From contig NZ_JAEULZ010000001.1 of NCBI RefSeq assembly GCF_016793485.1, positions 62,001-126,000 of the forward strand: a DNA stretch of 64,000 nt. The letters run 5' to 3'. This DNA comes from Mesorhizobium sp. GTDB lineage: Bacteria; Pseudomonadota; Alphaproteobacteria; Rhizobiales; Rhizobiaceae. Positions 36,383-44,833 of the stretch are shown here, piece after piece. Made by a program: the position numbers and the translations under genes. Each line of letters begins with the position of its first letter. Position 1 is the stretch's first letter. The notes under the pieces are model-generated. The model did not search any database. It worked only from the letters and a program-made list of their open reading frames with translations, and was not told the DNA's origin.

Positions 36383-37435
36383 ATGCTGCAGGAACGCGTC
36401 GAAGGACGCTGGCTGGACAGCTTTCGGCGCGTCTTTGCATTGAATGGAATTGGCAAGGGCACTCAGGTCGCGGTGCTGTCCGAGACGCAGTCGCGTCCCG
36501 TCCTCATCCACCTTTCAGAACTGGCGCTCCACGATCTGGGGGCAGGGTTCTGCATGATCCAGATGCCGACGCCGCGGCAGAGCGCGCCTGTTCCGGTGAA
36601 GTCGACAGGGACATCATGGGCAATCCAGGGCAACCGTCCCGTCATAGAGGCGCTCAAGCGCGTCGATGTGATCGTCGATTGTACTGTCGAAGGTCTGATC
36701 CATGCGCCGGAATGGCCTGAGATAGAGGAGGCCGGCCGTGCCCGTCTGCTGGTCATCTGCAACGAGCACCCTGAAATCCTGGAACGCACCGAGCCGACTG
36801 CCGAACTCGCCCCGAAGGTCGCGCTCGGCATCCAGATGCTGCGCGATGCCAGCGAAATGCGCGTGACCTCAGCAGCAGGCACGGACCTTTTGATCGATCT
36901 GCGCCAAGCGCCCTGTGGCGGCACACCGGGTTTCGGCACCACACCAGGCGCAGTGGCGCATTGGCCTGGCGGACTCTGCCTGGCGTTTCCGGGAAAGAAT
37001 TGCGTCAACGGCCGCATCGTCATGGACGTCGGCGACATGAACCTGACGTTCAAGACCACATTGGCCAGCCGCATCGACTTCACGGTCGAGGACGACTTTG
37101 TGACCTCCATCAAGGGTGACGGGGTCGATGCCATCCATTTCCGCGAATACATGGAGGCTTGGGATGACCGCAACGCCTATGGAATGAGCCATGTCGGTTG
37201 GGGCATGCATCCCCGTGCGCGCTGGGTCTCGGCGGCCATGTACGACAAGCGCGACATGCAGGCAGTCGAGTTTCGCGCATTGGCCGGTTCCTTCCTTTGG
37301 TCGACCGGCGCAAACCAGTATGCGGGCCGCTACACGCTCGGTCATTTCGACCTGCCGATGCGCAACTGCACGATCGCGCTGGATGGGGCAGTCGTCGTGA
37401 AGGATGGCGTCCTGCAAGGCGAACTGGCGTCCTGA
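36383..37435 (+). CDS. NicX-family (2,5-dihydroxypyridine 5,6-dioxygenase/M29-like) enzyme
   Basis: A 350-residue protein of the NicX/aminopeptidase T-like fold. In NicX a mononuclear Fe2+ held by two His and an Asp (H265, H318, D320 in the Pseudomonas putida enzyme) cleaves the dihydroxypyridine ring to N-formylmaleamate. Here His270 (GMSHVGWGMHP) and His321/Asp323 (GHFDLPMRNC) occupy the same relative places (51 and 2 residues apart). It therefore looks like an extradiol-type ring-opening dioxygenase rather than a peptidase. It heads an operon with a flavoprotein dehydrogenase, fused hydrolase, ligase, flavin reductase and permease. The substrate probably differs from that of the 62.9-kb paralogue, since the N-terminal half is divergent. 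Confidence 0.78.
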   Translation: MLQERVEGRWLDSFRRVFALNGIGKGTQVAVLSETQSRPVLIHLSELALHDLGAGFCMIQMPTPRQSAPVPVKSTGTSWAIQGNRPVIEALKRVDVIVDCTVEGLIHAPEWPEIEEAGRARLLVICNEHPEILERTEPTAELAPKVALGIQMLRDASEMRVTSAAGTDLLIDLRQAPCGGTPGFGTTPGAVAHWPGGLCLAFPGKNCVNGRIVMDVGDMNLTFKTTLASRIDFTVEDDFVTSIKGDGVDAIHFREYMEAWDDRNAYGMSHVGWGMHPRARWVSAAMYDKRDMQAVEFRALAGSFLWSTGANQYAGRYTLGHFDLPMRNCTIALDGAVVVKDGVLQGELAS

Positions 37436-37454
37436 CGCCTACCGGAGAAAATGC

Positions 37455-38765
37455 ATGAGCGACATTGCAGACTATTACGACCTCGCACGCATCCGTCCGG
37501 AGGTGCAGGCAAAGCTTCGCCTGATCAACGAGATGGGCCGCGAGAAGTTTGCGCCTCGCGCCAAGGCCATTGACGACGACGCGTCGTTTCCGGTCGAAAA
37601 CTATCGCGACCTCGCGGACGAGGGCTTCCTGGGTCTGTGCATTCCAGAGGAGTTCGGCGGCTGGGGCTATTCCATGTACGAGTATGCCATGATCGGCGCC
37701 GAAATCGGCAAATATTGTGGCGCGACCGCGCTAACCTTCAACATGCACAATTCGTCCATGGCGTGGTCACGTTTCATGTTCGGGATGCCGAACCTGACGC
37801 CTGAGGAGAAAGCGGCTTTCGCGCCGTTGCGCGAACGACAGTTCCGCCGCGCCATTGCCGAGAAGGCGATCTATTCGCAGCCCATTTCAGAAGGTGGCCA
37901 GAACTGGACCTCCAAGCCGAACCAGACGCAATGTCGCAAGGTCGATGGCGGATGGAAGATCAACGGCTTCAAGAAATTTGCATCGCTCGCCGGTTATTGC
38001 GACTACTACACCATCGTCTGCACAGAGGTCTTCGAGGGTCAGGAACCGCGTCACGAGGACACGATGCTGTTCGTCGTCCACAAGGATGCGCCAGGGCTTA
38101 CCGTCAAGGGCGAATGGGATCCGCTCGGCATGCGCGGAACCAACAGCCGCGACTTGATCCTCAAGGACGTTTTCGTCGCCGAGCAGGATTTGCTCATGCC
38201 GCGCGGTATCTTCAACAAGACGCTGCCGAACTGGCCGCACATGATGATCACGCTGTCGCCGACCTATATGGGCGTCGCGCAGGGTGCGTTCGACTTCATG
38301 GTCGACTACCTCAAAGGGCAGATACCGGGCCAGCCGCCCATCGACAGGCGCATGTATGCGACGAAGCGCATCGCGGTCTCGAAGATGTATGCGCGCCTTG
38401 CCAATATCCGGGCGCTTTGGTGGCAAGCCTTCAGCGAAGCGAAGGGCCTTCCGACCAAGGCCGAGGTCATGCGTATGTACGCCGCGCAGTACAACGTCAT
38501 GGAGGGGGCTGCCGAGATGACGTCGATGGCGATCCGCACCTGCGGTGGCCAGTCGATGCTGAAGTCCCTGCCGCTGGAACGCATGTATCGCGACAGCCGC
38601 TGCGGCGCGCTCATGCTGCCATACACTTCTGAAATCATGGAAGATTATATCGGCGTGCTGGCCCTCTATGAGATGGACGAGCTCGACGCAGCGCCCGGAG
38701 ACGAGGGCGGCGCACGCAATTCTCTGTGGCGCGGCGATGCCGGTTCCATCCGGTCGGTGCGATAA
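37455..38765 (+). CDS. acyl-CoA dehydrogenase-family flavoprotein
   Basis: A 436-residue ACAD-fold flavoenzyme. Seen: an all-alpha N-terminus (EEFGGWGYSMYEYAMIGAEI), the beta-domain KVDGGWKINGFKKFASLAG, and the C-terminal FAD helix region (CGGQSMLKSLPLERMYRDSR). The usual TEP-GAGSD loop is replaced by YSQPISEGGQNW. Members with such changes act on CoA esters or as flavin-dependent monooxygenases using FADH2 from a separate reductase, and a flavin reductase domain lies in this operon. ATG 37455 starts the conserved leader MSDIADYYDL; GGAG lies upstream. It ends 3 nt before the next gene. Confidence 0.85.
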   Translation: MSDIADYYDLARIRPEVQAKLRLINEMGREKFAPRAKAIDDDASFPVENYRDLADEGFLGLCIPEEFGGWGYSMYEYAMIGAEIGKYCGATALTFNMHNSSMAWSRFMFGMPNLTPEEKAAFAPLRERQFRRAIAEKAIYSQPISEGGQNWTSKPNQTQCRKVDGGWKINGFKKFASLAGYCDYYTIVCTEVFEGQEPRHEDTMLFVVHKDAPGLTVKGEWDPLGMRGTNSRDLILKDVFVAEQDLLMPRGIFNKTLPNWPHMMITLSPTYMGVAQGAFDFMVDYLKGQIPGQPPIDRRMYATKRIAVSKMYARLANIRALWWQAFSEAKGLPTKAEVMRMYAAQYNVMEGAAEMTSMAIRTCGGQSMLKSLPLERMYRDSRCGALMLPYTSEIMEDYIGVLALYEMDELDAAPGDEGGARNSLWRGDAGSIRSVR

Positions 38766-38768
38766 GAG

Positions 38769-40055
38769 ATGGCGCGCGAGACGGTAGAGGTCACAGGCAC
38801 CTTGTCCGCCTCGCCCGAGGCGGTGTGGTCAGTTGTCTCGGACTTCTCCGGCAAATGGCATCCTGCGATCGCGGCGATCAAAGCCGAGCGTGATGGGCGC
38901 GGGTCGCTGGTTCGTATCTTCACGGTCCACGGCGAGGATAGTGTCTATCGCGAGCAACTGACGTGGCTGAGCCACAGCGACCGAACGCTCGGATACACCC
39001 ATCTGGAAGGGATACGCGGCGCCGACGCCTACAATGCCCGGATGGAAGTTGCCGCAGCAAGGGACGGCGGAAGCATTCTGCGCTGGACCGCCGCCATCGA
39101 AGCCGACGAGCCTCGCTTGCAGGACATATGCGAGGGCACGCAGGCGATCTTCGAAGCAGGCCTTATGGCGCTGCACGATGTTACCGCCAAATCGCGCCTG
39201 CAGTCTGTCGCGGAGCCCGTGCAGGCCGTGACCGAAGACATCGTCATCAAAGATGAGCCGCGCCTCGCACTGACCGTGACGCCGTCGAAGGCAGGTCCGC
39301 TCTGTCTATTCCTGCACGGAATAGGCGGCTCACGGGACAACTGGTTGCCGCAAATAGCAGCCGCAGGCGGCGTCATGCGCTCGGCTGCCCTCGACTGGCG
39401 CGGCTATGGCGGCAGCGCGCTCGGTTCACGGCAATCTACCATCGATGATTATTGCGCCGACATCCTGCGCGTGAAGGAGAAGCTTGGCGCCGATCGTCTC
39501 GTTCTGGTCGGTCTGTCCTACGGCTCATGGATCGCGACGTCCTTCGCGATGCGTCATCCGGATATGCTCGCCGGGCTCGTGCTGTCCGGCGGCTGCACCG
39601 GCATGTCGGAAGCGGGCCAAGCGGAACGCGAAGCCTTCCGCGCCAGCAGGGAGGCGCCACTTGAGGCCGGACAGACTCCTGCCGATTTTGCGCCGGCAGT
39701 GGTCAAGGTGCTGGCAGGGCCCGACGCATCCGACGTCATCAAGTCGAAGCTGTTTTCCTCGATGGCGGCAATCCCCACAGCCACGTACCGCGATGCGCTG
39801 GTCTGCTTCACCAACCCACCCGAGCGGTTCGACTTTTCGCGGCTGACCATGCCGGTCCTGATGATGACGGGAGAATACGACCGGCTGGCGTCGCCGGCCG
39901 AAATCCGCGGTATCGCGAACCGTATTCTGGCGCAGGCGAAGTGGCCCGACGTCCGCTACGAGACCATCGCCAACGCCGGCCACGTCTGCAATATCGAGCA
40001 GCCCGAAGCCTACAATCGAGTCCTTCTGCAATTCCTTGGGAGGTTGTCGCAATGA
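38769..40055 (+). CDS. fusion of SRPBCC (START-like) domain and alpha/beta hydrolase
   Basis: A 428-residue two-domain protein. Residues 1-145 form an SRPBCC ligand-binding fold (ETVEVTGTLSASPEAVWSVV, SDFSGKWHPAIAAI, REQLTWLSHSDRTLGY). Residues 165-428 form an alpha/beta hydrolase with oxyanion FLHGIGGSRDNW, nucleophile Ser250 in GLSYGS, acid in MTGEYDRLASP and catalytic His in NAGHVCNIE. The two are usually separate proteins. The pair may bind a hydrophobic ring-fission product and hydrolyse a C-C or amide bond (inference). It overlaps the TetR gene by 4 nt. Confidence 0.85.
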   Translation: MARETVEVTGTLSASPEAVWSVVSDFSGKWHPAIAAIKAERDGRGSLVRIFTVHGEDSVYREQLTWLSHSDRTLGYTHLEGIRGADAYNARMEVAAARDGGSILRWTAAIEADEPRLQDICEGTQAIFEAGLMALHDVTAKSRLQSVAEPVQAVTEDIVIKDEPRLALTVTPSKAGPLCLFLHGIGGSRDNWLPQIAAAGGVMRSAALDWRGYGGSALGSRQSTIDDYCADILRVKEKLGADRLVLVGLSYGSWIATSFAMRHPDMLAGLVLSGGCTGMSEAGQAEREAFRASREAPLEAGQTPADFAPAVVKVLAGPDASDVIKSKLFSSMAAIPTATYRDALVCFTNPPERFDFSRLTMPVLMMTGEYDRLASPAEIRGIANRILAQAKWPDVRYETIANAGHVCNIEQPEAYNRVLLQFLGRLSQ

Positions 40056-40741
40056 CAGCAATTCCCAAGCGACAGCAGAATCGTATCGAGCGCGAAAAGC
40101 GCATTCTGCGCGCCGCGCTAAAGGTGTTCTCGGAAACCGGCTACTCCGGCGCCAACATGGATTCAGTGGCGTTCGAAGCTGGATTGTCGAAGCCGACGCT
40201 CTACCAATATTTCGAATCCAAGGAGGCGCTGTTTTCGGCAATGATGCTGGACGAACGCGACCGCATGATCGACGTGTTCCAGCACCCTTCCCACGAAGGC
40301 GTGGTACGCGATTTGCTGAGCTTCGCATGGGACTACGCCGATACGGTGCTACGCCCCGACATGCTGTCATTGGCCAGGCTGATCATCGGCGAAGTCCAGC
40401 GCTTCCCCGAGATCGGACGGGCATATCAGGAAGTTGGTCCGGACCGTTTGCTGTCCGGGATCATGACGTATCTGGATGGCCAACGCCGTCATTCCCGGCT
40501 GGAGTTCGAAGACACCGAACTGGCCGCGGAGGATCTCTGGGGCCTTATTCTGTCCGCACCGCGAACGAAGGCGCTCTACATGCCCGACCGGCAGCCGACG
40601 CGAGCCGAGCTTGCGCGCTACATCCATAACGGCCTGCGGGTTTTCCTGAAGGCCTACTCGACCCAGCCCGCAAACGATGTCGCTGAACTCGACCGGCTGA
40701 TGGACACTCAACCCTCCAGACAGGTGGAAGATGACGATTGA
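40052..40741 (+). CDS. TetR-family transcriptional regulator
   Basis: A 229-residue TetR protein. The N-terminal HTH is RILRAALKVFSETGYSGANM followed by AGLSKPTLYQYFESKEALF; the remainder is the helical effector domain. ATG 40052 overlaps the upstream stop (ATGA) and the gene overlaps the ligase gene by 11 nt, so it is embedded in the operon it probably controls. Such an internal position suggests feedback by a pathway intermediate. Typical length; no odd features. Confidence 0.92.
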   Translation: MTAIPKRQQNRIEREKRILRAALKVFSETGYSGANMDSVAFEAGLSKPTLYQYFESKEALFSAMMLDERDRMIDVFQHPSHEGVVRDLLSFAWDYADTVLRPDMLSLARLIIGEVQRFPEIGRAYQEVGPDRLLSGIMTYLDGQRRHSRLEFEDTELAAEDLWGLILSAPRTKALYMPDRQPTRAELARYIHNGLRVFLKAYSTQPANDVAELDRLMDTQPSRQVEDDD

Positions 40742-42071
40742 CGACTATCTGGCCGAACCGGCTAGCCGTTTCGCCACGGTTGCGATGACGGACACCAACG
40801 GCCTGCTGCGCGGCCAGATGGTTTCCGCCGCCAGCCTCAGGGGAATCGCGAAGAACGGCATGGGCATGGCGCCCGCACAGCTGGCGCTCGATCCAACCGA
40901 CGCGATGCTGACGATTCCCGGCGTCAACGACGACAAGGGCGATTTCCACGACGATCCGCTGCAGCTCGATCCCTCCTCGGTCAGGCGGTTGCCGTGGTCG
41001 AAACCCGGCTACGATATGCTCGTCCTGTCAAACTATGTTGGTCCGTCCGCCCAGATTTGTCCGCGCGCGTTGCTGAAATCTGTGTTGGCTCGGGCCGGCG
41101 ACGCCGGGATCGTTCCGAAATATGGCATGGAGCTCGAATACACGCTGTTCGACGAAACACCGGAGACCGCACGCGCCAAAGGCTACCGCAACCTCAAGAC
41201 GGCGACCGCGCATGCGAGCCATGACCTCATTCTCTACCAAGTCGTCCAGACTGAATGGTACGAGTCGGTCGCGGCCATGTGCGATCCGCTTCGGATCGAC
41301 CTCGCCAAAATGCACGAGGAGATCGGCGCCGGCTTCATGGAGGCCTGCATCGGCGCAGGCGAGGGAACAGAACCCGCGGACCAACTCGTCCTCCTGAAGA
41401 ACTTCATCCGTGCCCTGGCGCTGCGCCAGGGTCGCTCTGTAACGTTCATGCCGCGCTGGACCGAAAAGGCCGACAGCCAATCGATCCATCTTCATATCAG
41501 CCTGAAGGGCAAGGACGGCCAGCCGCTGTTCTGGGACGCGGCCGAAAAGAACGGCGTCAGCCGCAAGTTCAGACACTTCCTCGGCGGGCTGCAAACTTAC
41601 ATCGGCGATCTGACGCTCGTCTTCCAGCCAACGGTCAACAGCTACCGCCGCTTTGCGCCGGGCACCTTCGCTCCACCCGGTCTCACTTGGGGCTTCGAGA
41701 ACCGCACGACCTGCTTCAGGCTGGTTGGCCATGACGAGAGAACGCTGCGCGTGGAAAACCGCCTGCCGGGTGCAGATTCCAACCCATACCTCTCTGCTGC
41801 CGCGACGATCGCCGCCGGCGTCGCTGGCATGCTCGGCGAGATCGAGCCGGACCCTGAAACCATCGGCTCTGGATACGCCCAGGAACCTTCGCGTGATTTC
41901 GCGCGGTCTATGCCTGAGGCGATCGACCGTCTCCGTCGCTCGGCCTTTGCGAAGGACTGGCTGGGTGAACGCTTCGTCGAAGCGTTCACTGCAACGCGCG
42001 AGGGGCAATACGATGAGTTCCGCCGCAAGGTTCCCGACGTGGAACTTGAGCGGTTCTTCGATCTGGGTTGA
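40731..42071 (+). CDS. glutamine synthetase-like gamma-glutamyl ligase
   Basis: A 446-residue GS-fold protein. Seen: KYGMELEYTLFD with metal Glu residues, the ATP/metal HLHISL motif, and NSYRRFAPGTFAPPGLTWGF for the substrate-binding loop. The C-terminal adenylylation-loop Tyr of true GlnA is not present, and length and sequence fit the GlnT/PuuA-type ligases, which link glutamate to amines using ATP. In an operon with ring-cleavage and permease genes it may gamma-glutamylate an amine substrate before oxidation, as in putrescine or isopropylamine degradation (inference). Confidence 0.85.
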   Translation: MTIDDYLAEPASRFATVAMTDTNGLLRGQMVSAASLRGIAKNGMGMAPAQLALDPTDAMLTIPGVNDDKGDFHDDPLQLDPSSVRRLPWSKPGYDMLVLSNYVGPSAQICPRALLKSVLARAGDAGIVPKYGMELEYTLFDETPETARAKGYRNLKTATAHASHDLILYQVVQTEWYESVAAMCDPLRIDLAKMHEEIGAGFMEACIGAGEGTEPADQLVLLKNFIRALALRQGRSVTFMPRWTEKADSQSIHLHISLKGKDGQPLFWDAAEKNGVSRKFRHFLGGLQTYIGDLTLVFQPTVNSYRRFAPGTFAPPGLTWGFENRTTCFRLVGHDERTLRVENRLPGADSNPYLSAAATIAAGVAGMLGEIEPDPETIGSGYAQEPSRDFARSMPEAIDRLRRSAFAKDWLGERFVEAFTATREGQYDEFRRKVPDVELERFFDLG

Positions 42072-42079
42072 GAAGCACC

Positions 42080-43231
42080 ATGGATGCCGATCTTCGCAGC
42101 CGCTTTATCGAAGGCATGAGCCGCGTGGCTTCGGCAGTCACTGTCGTGACGACCGACGGCGATGCGGGCAGGTTTGGCGTCACCGTGTCTTCCATGACTT
42201 CCGTCTCTGCCGATACGGCTAAGCCATCCCTGTTGATCAGCGTCCACCATCTGAGCCCAGCCTGCGAGGCGCTTCGCCGGAATCAGCGGTTCTGCGCAAA
42301 TGTTCTTGGCGGCAACCAGAGCTTTGTTTCCGATCTCTTTTCCGGGCGGCTGAAACATCTGAACGAGGATCGTTTTGGCGCGATCAAATGGCACCGGGGC
42401 GCTACCGGCGCGCCGGTCGTTGACGGAGCCGTTGTGTCTCTCGACTGCGTGTTGAAGACCGCCTTGATGTGGGGAACGCACATCATTTTCGTCGGAGAGG
42501 TCGAACAAATCGAACTCTCCACGCAGCGCTCGCCGCTGGTTTACGCCAATCGGGGTTATCGACGTGCCGTTCCGATCGCGCCCGAGGATCACCAGGCGCA
42601 AGGTGCCGACAATCAGTTGCGCGTCGGCTTCTTCATTACGCTCGGCCCGGAATTGGTGCCGGCGCTCATCGCCGATTTTGCAAACATGGAGCCGAGTGTC
42701 GACCTTCGGTTGCTGGAAGCCGACCACGACGATCTCGTCGAGCAGATGCGCGCGGGGAGCATCGAGACAGCTATCACCTTCGGCTCAGTTGAAGACCCTG
42801 GCCTTTCGGCCGAGCTTCTGTGTGCGCCAGACCCACATATCCTGGTCGCTGGCGATCATCCGCTTGCCCGGAAATCTCGTCTTTCTCTGGCCGACATCGC
42901 CGACCAGCCGATGATCCTGCTCGATCATCCATCCGTGCGCAGGGCAAACGCGGCACTGTTCGAGCGTCACGGCCTCAAATCCACCATACGGCTGCAGTCG
43001 CCCGCGTTCGCCATGGTGCGCGGCATGGTCGCGCAGGGCCTAGGATATTCGATCGTGCCACAGAAACCGCATACCAAGACCGGCCCCGATGGAAAGCCCA
43101 TCGTTGCCGTCTCCCTGGATGCAGACTTTCCAGAGGCGGCGATCATGGCGCTGACCAAGAACTCCGATCAACGCGGACCGCTGGTCGAGGCATTTCTGGA
43201 AAAATGCAGAACCCACTTTATGCGCAAGTAA
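42080..43231 (+). CDS. fusion of flavin reductase domain and LysR-type effector domain (no HTH)
   Basis: A 383-residue protein. Residues 1-163 are a DIM6/NTAB-HpaC-type flavin reductase (FIEGMSRVASAVTVVTTDGD, FGVTVSSMTSVSAD, FCANVLGGNQ, GAVVSLDC). Residues 180-383 are a LysR substrate-binding domain (LRVGFFITLGPELVPALIAD, IETAITFG, GMVAQGLGYSIVPQ). No DNA-binding helix-turn-helix is present. The frame is continuous with a short linker (PIAPEDHQAQ). I know of no standard family with this architecture. It may be a ligand-gated flavin reductase supplying reduced flavin to the operon's flavoenzyme (inference). ATG 42080 lies 8 nt after the previous stop. Confidence 0.85.
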   Translation: MDADLRSRFIEGMSRVASAVTVVTTDGDAGRFGVTVSSMTSVSADTAKPSLLISVHHLSPACEALRRNQRFCANVLGGNQSFVSDLFSGRLKHLNEDRFGAIKWHRGATGAPVVDGAVVSLDCVLKTALMWGTHIIFVGEVEQIELSTQRSPLVYANRGYRRAVPIAPEDHQAQGADNQLRVGFFITLGPELVPALIADFANMEPSVDLRLLEADHDDLVEQMRAGSIETAITFGSVEDPGLSAELLCAPDPHILVAGDHPLARKSRLSLADIADQPMILLDHPSVRRANAALFERHGLKSTIRLQSPAFAMVRGMVAQGLGYSIVPQKPHTKTGPDGKPIVAVSLDADFPEAAIMALTKNSDQRGPLVEAFLEKCRTHFMRK

Positions 43232-43240
43232 ATCAAACGA

Positions 43241-43260
43241 CACAGGCCAGCCAGCCTGTG
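43241..43260 (+). terminator. intercistronic hairpin between fusion gene and permease
   Basis: CACAGGC (43241-43247) and GCCTGTG (43254-43260) form a perfect 7-bp stem with a 6-nt loop in the 61-nt spacer. No U-tract follows, so partial termination or RNA processing is more likely than a full stop; the permease gene starts 33 nt downstream with its own GGGAG. Confidence 0.45.
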
Positions 43261-43292
43261 CAGGGGAAATAAATTCAACGGGAGACAGTGAC

Positions 43293-44729
43293 ATGAATAC
43301 CGAGGGGACAAATCAACTAAGAAAGAATTCACTGGGGCTGATCGCAGTCACCTTCATGGTGATTTCGGCGGCGGCGCCTCTGACCGGAATAGCCGGCGCC
43401 ATGCCGATCGCTTTCCTGCTTGGGAACGGTGCCGGAATTCCCGCTACCTTCATCTTCGTCACGCTGCTGATGCTGGCATTCTCGGCCGGCTATGTCGCGA
43501 TGGCGCGTCACGTCAAGAACGCGGGCGCTTTCTACGCATATGCGGCTCATGGCCTCGGAGGACGTGCAGCCGGCGCGATAGCCATCGTCGCGCTTGTTGC
43601 ATACAACGCCATGCAGTTCGGCCTGATCGGCCTGCTTGGCGGCATAGCCTCCGGCGTATTTTCGGAGTTCGGCCTCGTCCTACCGTGGTGGGTATGGAGC
43701 CTGATCGCCATCGCCTTGTTCGGCATCCTTGGCTATCGGCAGGTCGCCCTTTCCGCGAAGGTGATGGTCGTTCTCGTCGCGCTCGAATATCTCATCGTCC
43801 TGATCGTGGATTTCGCGATCATCGGCAAGGGCGGCGGCGCAAGCGGCCTTTCGGTCAATATTCTCGACAGCAGCGCGATCTTTTCGGGCTCGCTCACTAT
43901 CGCGATACTGTTCTGTCTTGGCTCCTTCATCGGGTTCGAGGCGACGACCATCTACGCCGAGGAAGCCCGCGAGGCAGAAAAGACCATTCCACGCGCCACC
44001 TATCTGTCTGTCCTGATGATCGGCATTTTCTACGTCTTCAGCACATGGCTGATGATCGCTGCCGTCGGCGCCGACAATCTCGTCCCGACACTCCAGGCAC
44101 TTCCCGATCCGTCCGCATTTTTCTTCAACCTTGCGGGCGAATTTGTGGGCGGGCCAATACCTGCAATCGCAGGCATCCTTCTTGTGACGAGCCTTTTTGC
44201 CGCATTGTCGGCTTTCCACAACTACATCGCTCGCTACACCTACGTCGCGGGCCGCGAGGGCTTGCTGCCTGCCGTCTTCGGCCGCACGCATTCCAGTCAT
44301 CAGAGCCCCCACATAGGCTCCGTCCTGCAGACCGTCGGCGCCTTGATCATCGTTGCGATCTTCGCCGGCCTTGGCCTTGATCCGGTGCTCAACCTGTTCA
44401 CATGGATCAGCCAAGTCGGCACGCTCGGCATCCTCGGCATGATGACCGTAACCTCGATCGCGGTCATCGCATATTTTGGCCGCAAGCAGACGGGAGGATC
44501 GACAATGTCGACCAAAATCCTGCCGGCGCTTTCGGCTCTGATCATGGCCATCCTGTTCGTGTATATCTTCATGAACTTCGGCGATCTTACCGGCACGACC
44601 GGCGGTGCGCTCGGCATTATCCTGCCTTGCCTCATTCCGGCGGCGGCGGTGGTAGGCTACCTCTTGGCCGTACGACTGGAAAACGCAGATCGTTCGCGCT
44701 TCTTGGCCATGGGGCAGAATCGCACCTGA
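43293..44729 (+). CDS. APC-superfamily amino acid/amine permease
   Basis: A 478-residue protein with about twelve membrane helices. Seen: the APC N-terminal helix break MVISAAAPLTGIAGAMPIAF, LGSFIGFEATTIYAEEAREA at helix 6, and a charged loop TYVAGREGLLPAVFGRTH. It would import an amino acid, amine or related nitrogen compound with protons. As last gene of the operon with a gamma-glutamyl ligase, it likely brings in the primary substrate. The gene ends with a 104-nt convergent spacer containing only a weak 5-bp hairpin (44744-44757). Confidence 0.9.
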   Translation: MNTEGTNQLRKNSLGLIAVTFMVISAAAPLTGIAGAMPIAFLLGNGAGIPATFIFVTLLMLAFSAGYVAMARHVKNAGAFYAYAAHGLGGRAAGAIAIVALVAYNAMQFGLIGLLGGIASGVFSEFGLVLPWWVWSLIAIALFGILGYRQVALSAKVMVVLVALEYLIVLIVDFAIIGKGGGASGLSVNILDSSAIFSGSLTIAILFCLGSFIGFEATTIYAEEAREAEKTIPRATYLSVLMIGIFYVFSTWLMIAAVGADNLVPTLQALPDPSAFFFNLAGEFVGGPIPAIAGILLVTSLFAALSAFHNYIARYTYVAGREGLLPAVFGRTHSSHQSPHIGSVLQTVGALIIVAIFAGLGLDPVLNLFTWISQVGTLGILGMMTVTSIAVIAYFGRKQTGGSTMSTKILPALSALIMAILFVYIFMNFGDLTGTTGGALGIILPCLIPAAAVVGYLLAVRLENADRSRFLAMGQNRT

Positions 44730-44833
44730 GTTGATCCCCTGCCCAGGCTGGGGCCTGCCGGTCTACAGCTTGGGCAAAGTTGCATGAGATTCGCTTCGAT
44801 GGACTTATGAGCCATCTACAGGCTCCGCAGGGC

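Noticed and set aside
44744-44757. 5-bp hairpin between the permease and BMP operons
   Set aside because: CAGGC/GCCTG with a 4-nt loop is short, lacks a T-run and is common by chance at this GC content.
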